Positions 63,575 through 64,000 of a stretch of DNA of 64,000 nt are shown here, one piece after another. The position numbers were made by a program, and so were the translations under genes. A model generated the notes under the pieces. The model made no database searches. It was not told the DNA's origin and saw nothing but the letters and a program-made list of their open reading frames with translations. Origin of the DNA: an uncultured Clostridia bacterium (lineage in GTDB: Bacteria > Bacillota > Clostridia > Oscillospirales > Acutalibacteraceae); assembly GCA_904397895.1 (NCBI GenBank), contig CAJFOZ010000006.1, positions 1 to 64,000 of the forward strand. The letters run 5' to 3'. How positions within the stretch are numbered: the first letter of the stretch is position 1; each line of letters opens with the position of its first letter.

Positions 63575-64000
63575 ATGAAAGCAACAAAAAGAGCGCTTTT
63601 CATAAGCGGATTTACCCTATTGGTATGCTTTGCATTGCTGACAGGCACGACATTTGCCTGGCTGACCGACAGTGTGGTGAACCAAGGTAATAACATCCAG
63701 GCAGGTGAATTGGAGATCAGTGCCACTCTCTATGACCAAGGGGAGGGAGGGGTCACCGTCAGAGTGCCCGGCTATGGCGATGACAACCAGAATACAGTGA
63801 CTTTTGAAAAAGATGGATTGTATTTAGAACCATCTTCGGAGGAAGAATCCATCATCCAAGAACCGTCCCCGGATGAGGAGCCTATCATCCAAGAGCTGGA
63901 TTTTGGACCGGGCAGCACCGGTATCAAAATGATCCAAGTTACCAATGGGAAAAATCTGTCGGCTAAGATAAACTTCCGTTTTACAGTAGTGACCGACGAC
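63575..64000 (+). CDS. TasA/camelysin-like secreted protein, truncated by the window edge
   Basis: 142 codons present from the ATG at 63575 (GGAGGAA 8 bases upstream). MKATKRALFISGFTLLVCFA then LLTGTTFAWLTDSVVNQGNN is a TasA/SipW-type signal peptide, almost the same at its end as the previous protein. The mature part has an acidic double repeat (SSEEESIIQEPSPDEEPIIQ, about 88-107) inserted before GPGSTGIKMIQVTNGKNLSA. The remainder lies outside the window. Confidence 0.85.
   Translation, partial: MKATKRALFISGFTLLVCFALLTGTTFAWLTDSVVNQGNNIQAGELEISATLYDQGEGGVTVRVPGYGDDNQNTVTFEKDGLYLEPSSEEESIIQEPSPDEEPIIQELDFGPGSTGIKMIQVTNGKNLSAKINFRFTVVTDD

Overview
The window looks like a chromosomal segment of an anaerobic Gram-positive Clostridia bacterium (Oscillospiraceae/Ruminococcaceae-like; this placement is inference). 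The support is: Firmicutes core gene order glmU-prs-(acetyltransferase)-pth-mfd; neighbouring holB and darA (c-di-AMP receptor); a cysteine T-box; MecA; a B12-dependent class II ribonucleotide reductase; an oxygen-independent V-type ATPase operon; a Clostridia-type large serine recombinase; strong AGGAGG ribosome binding sites; and frequent TTG/GTG starts.

Layout. 1-3.3 kb: AT-rich end of an integrated mobile element (partial gene, zinc-finger-like protein, small protein, large serine recombinase). 3.4-7.1 kb: YfhO/CsbB-type surface-polymer glycosylation pair. 7.5-15.2 kb: glmU, prs, an O-acetyltransferase, pth, mfd, with a two-unit tandem repeat before mfd. 15.3-21.7 kb: a decayed HTH gene, a SurA-like lipoprotein, then a leftward run from an alanine-racemase-like protein that has lost its PLP lysine, through an Orn/Lys/Arg-decarboxylase-like protein and darA to holB, with ogg upstream. 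21.7-28 kb: a DnaA-box cluster, a small membrane protein, nrdJ, an unknown protein, a PfkB sugar kinase and an M14 peptidase. 28.2-38 kb: a complete V-ATPase operon ntpF-I-K-E-C-G-A-B-[GNAT]-D whose rotor subunit carries all the known Na+ ligands. 38.3-50.5 kb: an EF-G-like GTPase, tRNA-Val, DUF1385-prmC, recA-recX, rimO, pgsA, T-box-cysE-cysS and fruK. 50.5-52.6 kb: an acquired GNAT + MFS efflux unit behind a five-codon leader peptide and attenuator. 52.7-58.2 kb: a small membrane protein with a LexA-like box, a three-unit tandem repeat, a putative glycoside hydrolase, mecA, rpe, tRNA-Arg and a K+/H+ antiporter. 58.3-60 kb: two divergent ribbon-helix-helix proteins with shared operator repeats, and a VanY-like carboxypeptidase. 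60.4-64 kb: a TasA/camelysin-like surface protein operon.

Most notable: (1) two intergenic double-hairpin elements ahead of successive TasA-like genes, differing by three compensatory base-pair changes and one wobble change, so probably a conserved RNA structure; (2) the TasA-like/beta-helix fusion apparently starts at CTG; (3) a classical leader-peptide attenuator before an MFS efflux gene; (4) a possible SOS-controlled 67-residue membrane protein; (5) an RHH pair whose operator repeats sit in the spacers of both divergent promoters; (6) a racemase-fold protein with Glu in place of the catalytic lysine, translationally coupled to a decarboxylase-like enzyme. All functional calls come from reading the sequence without database searches.
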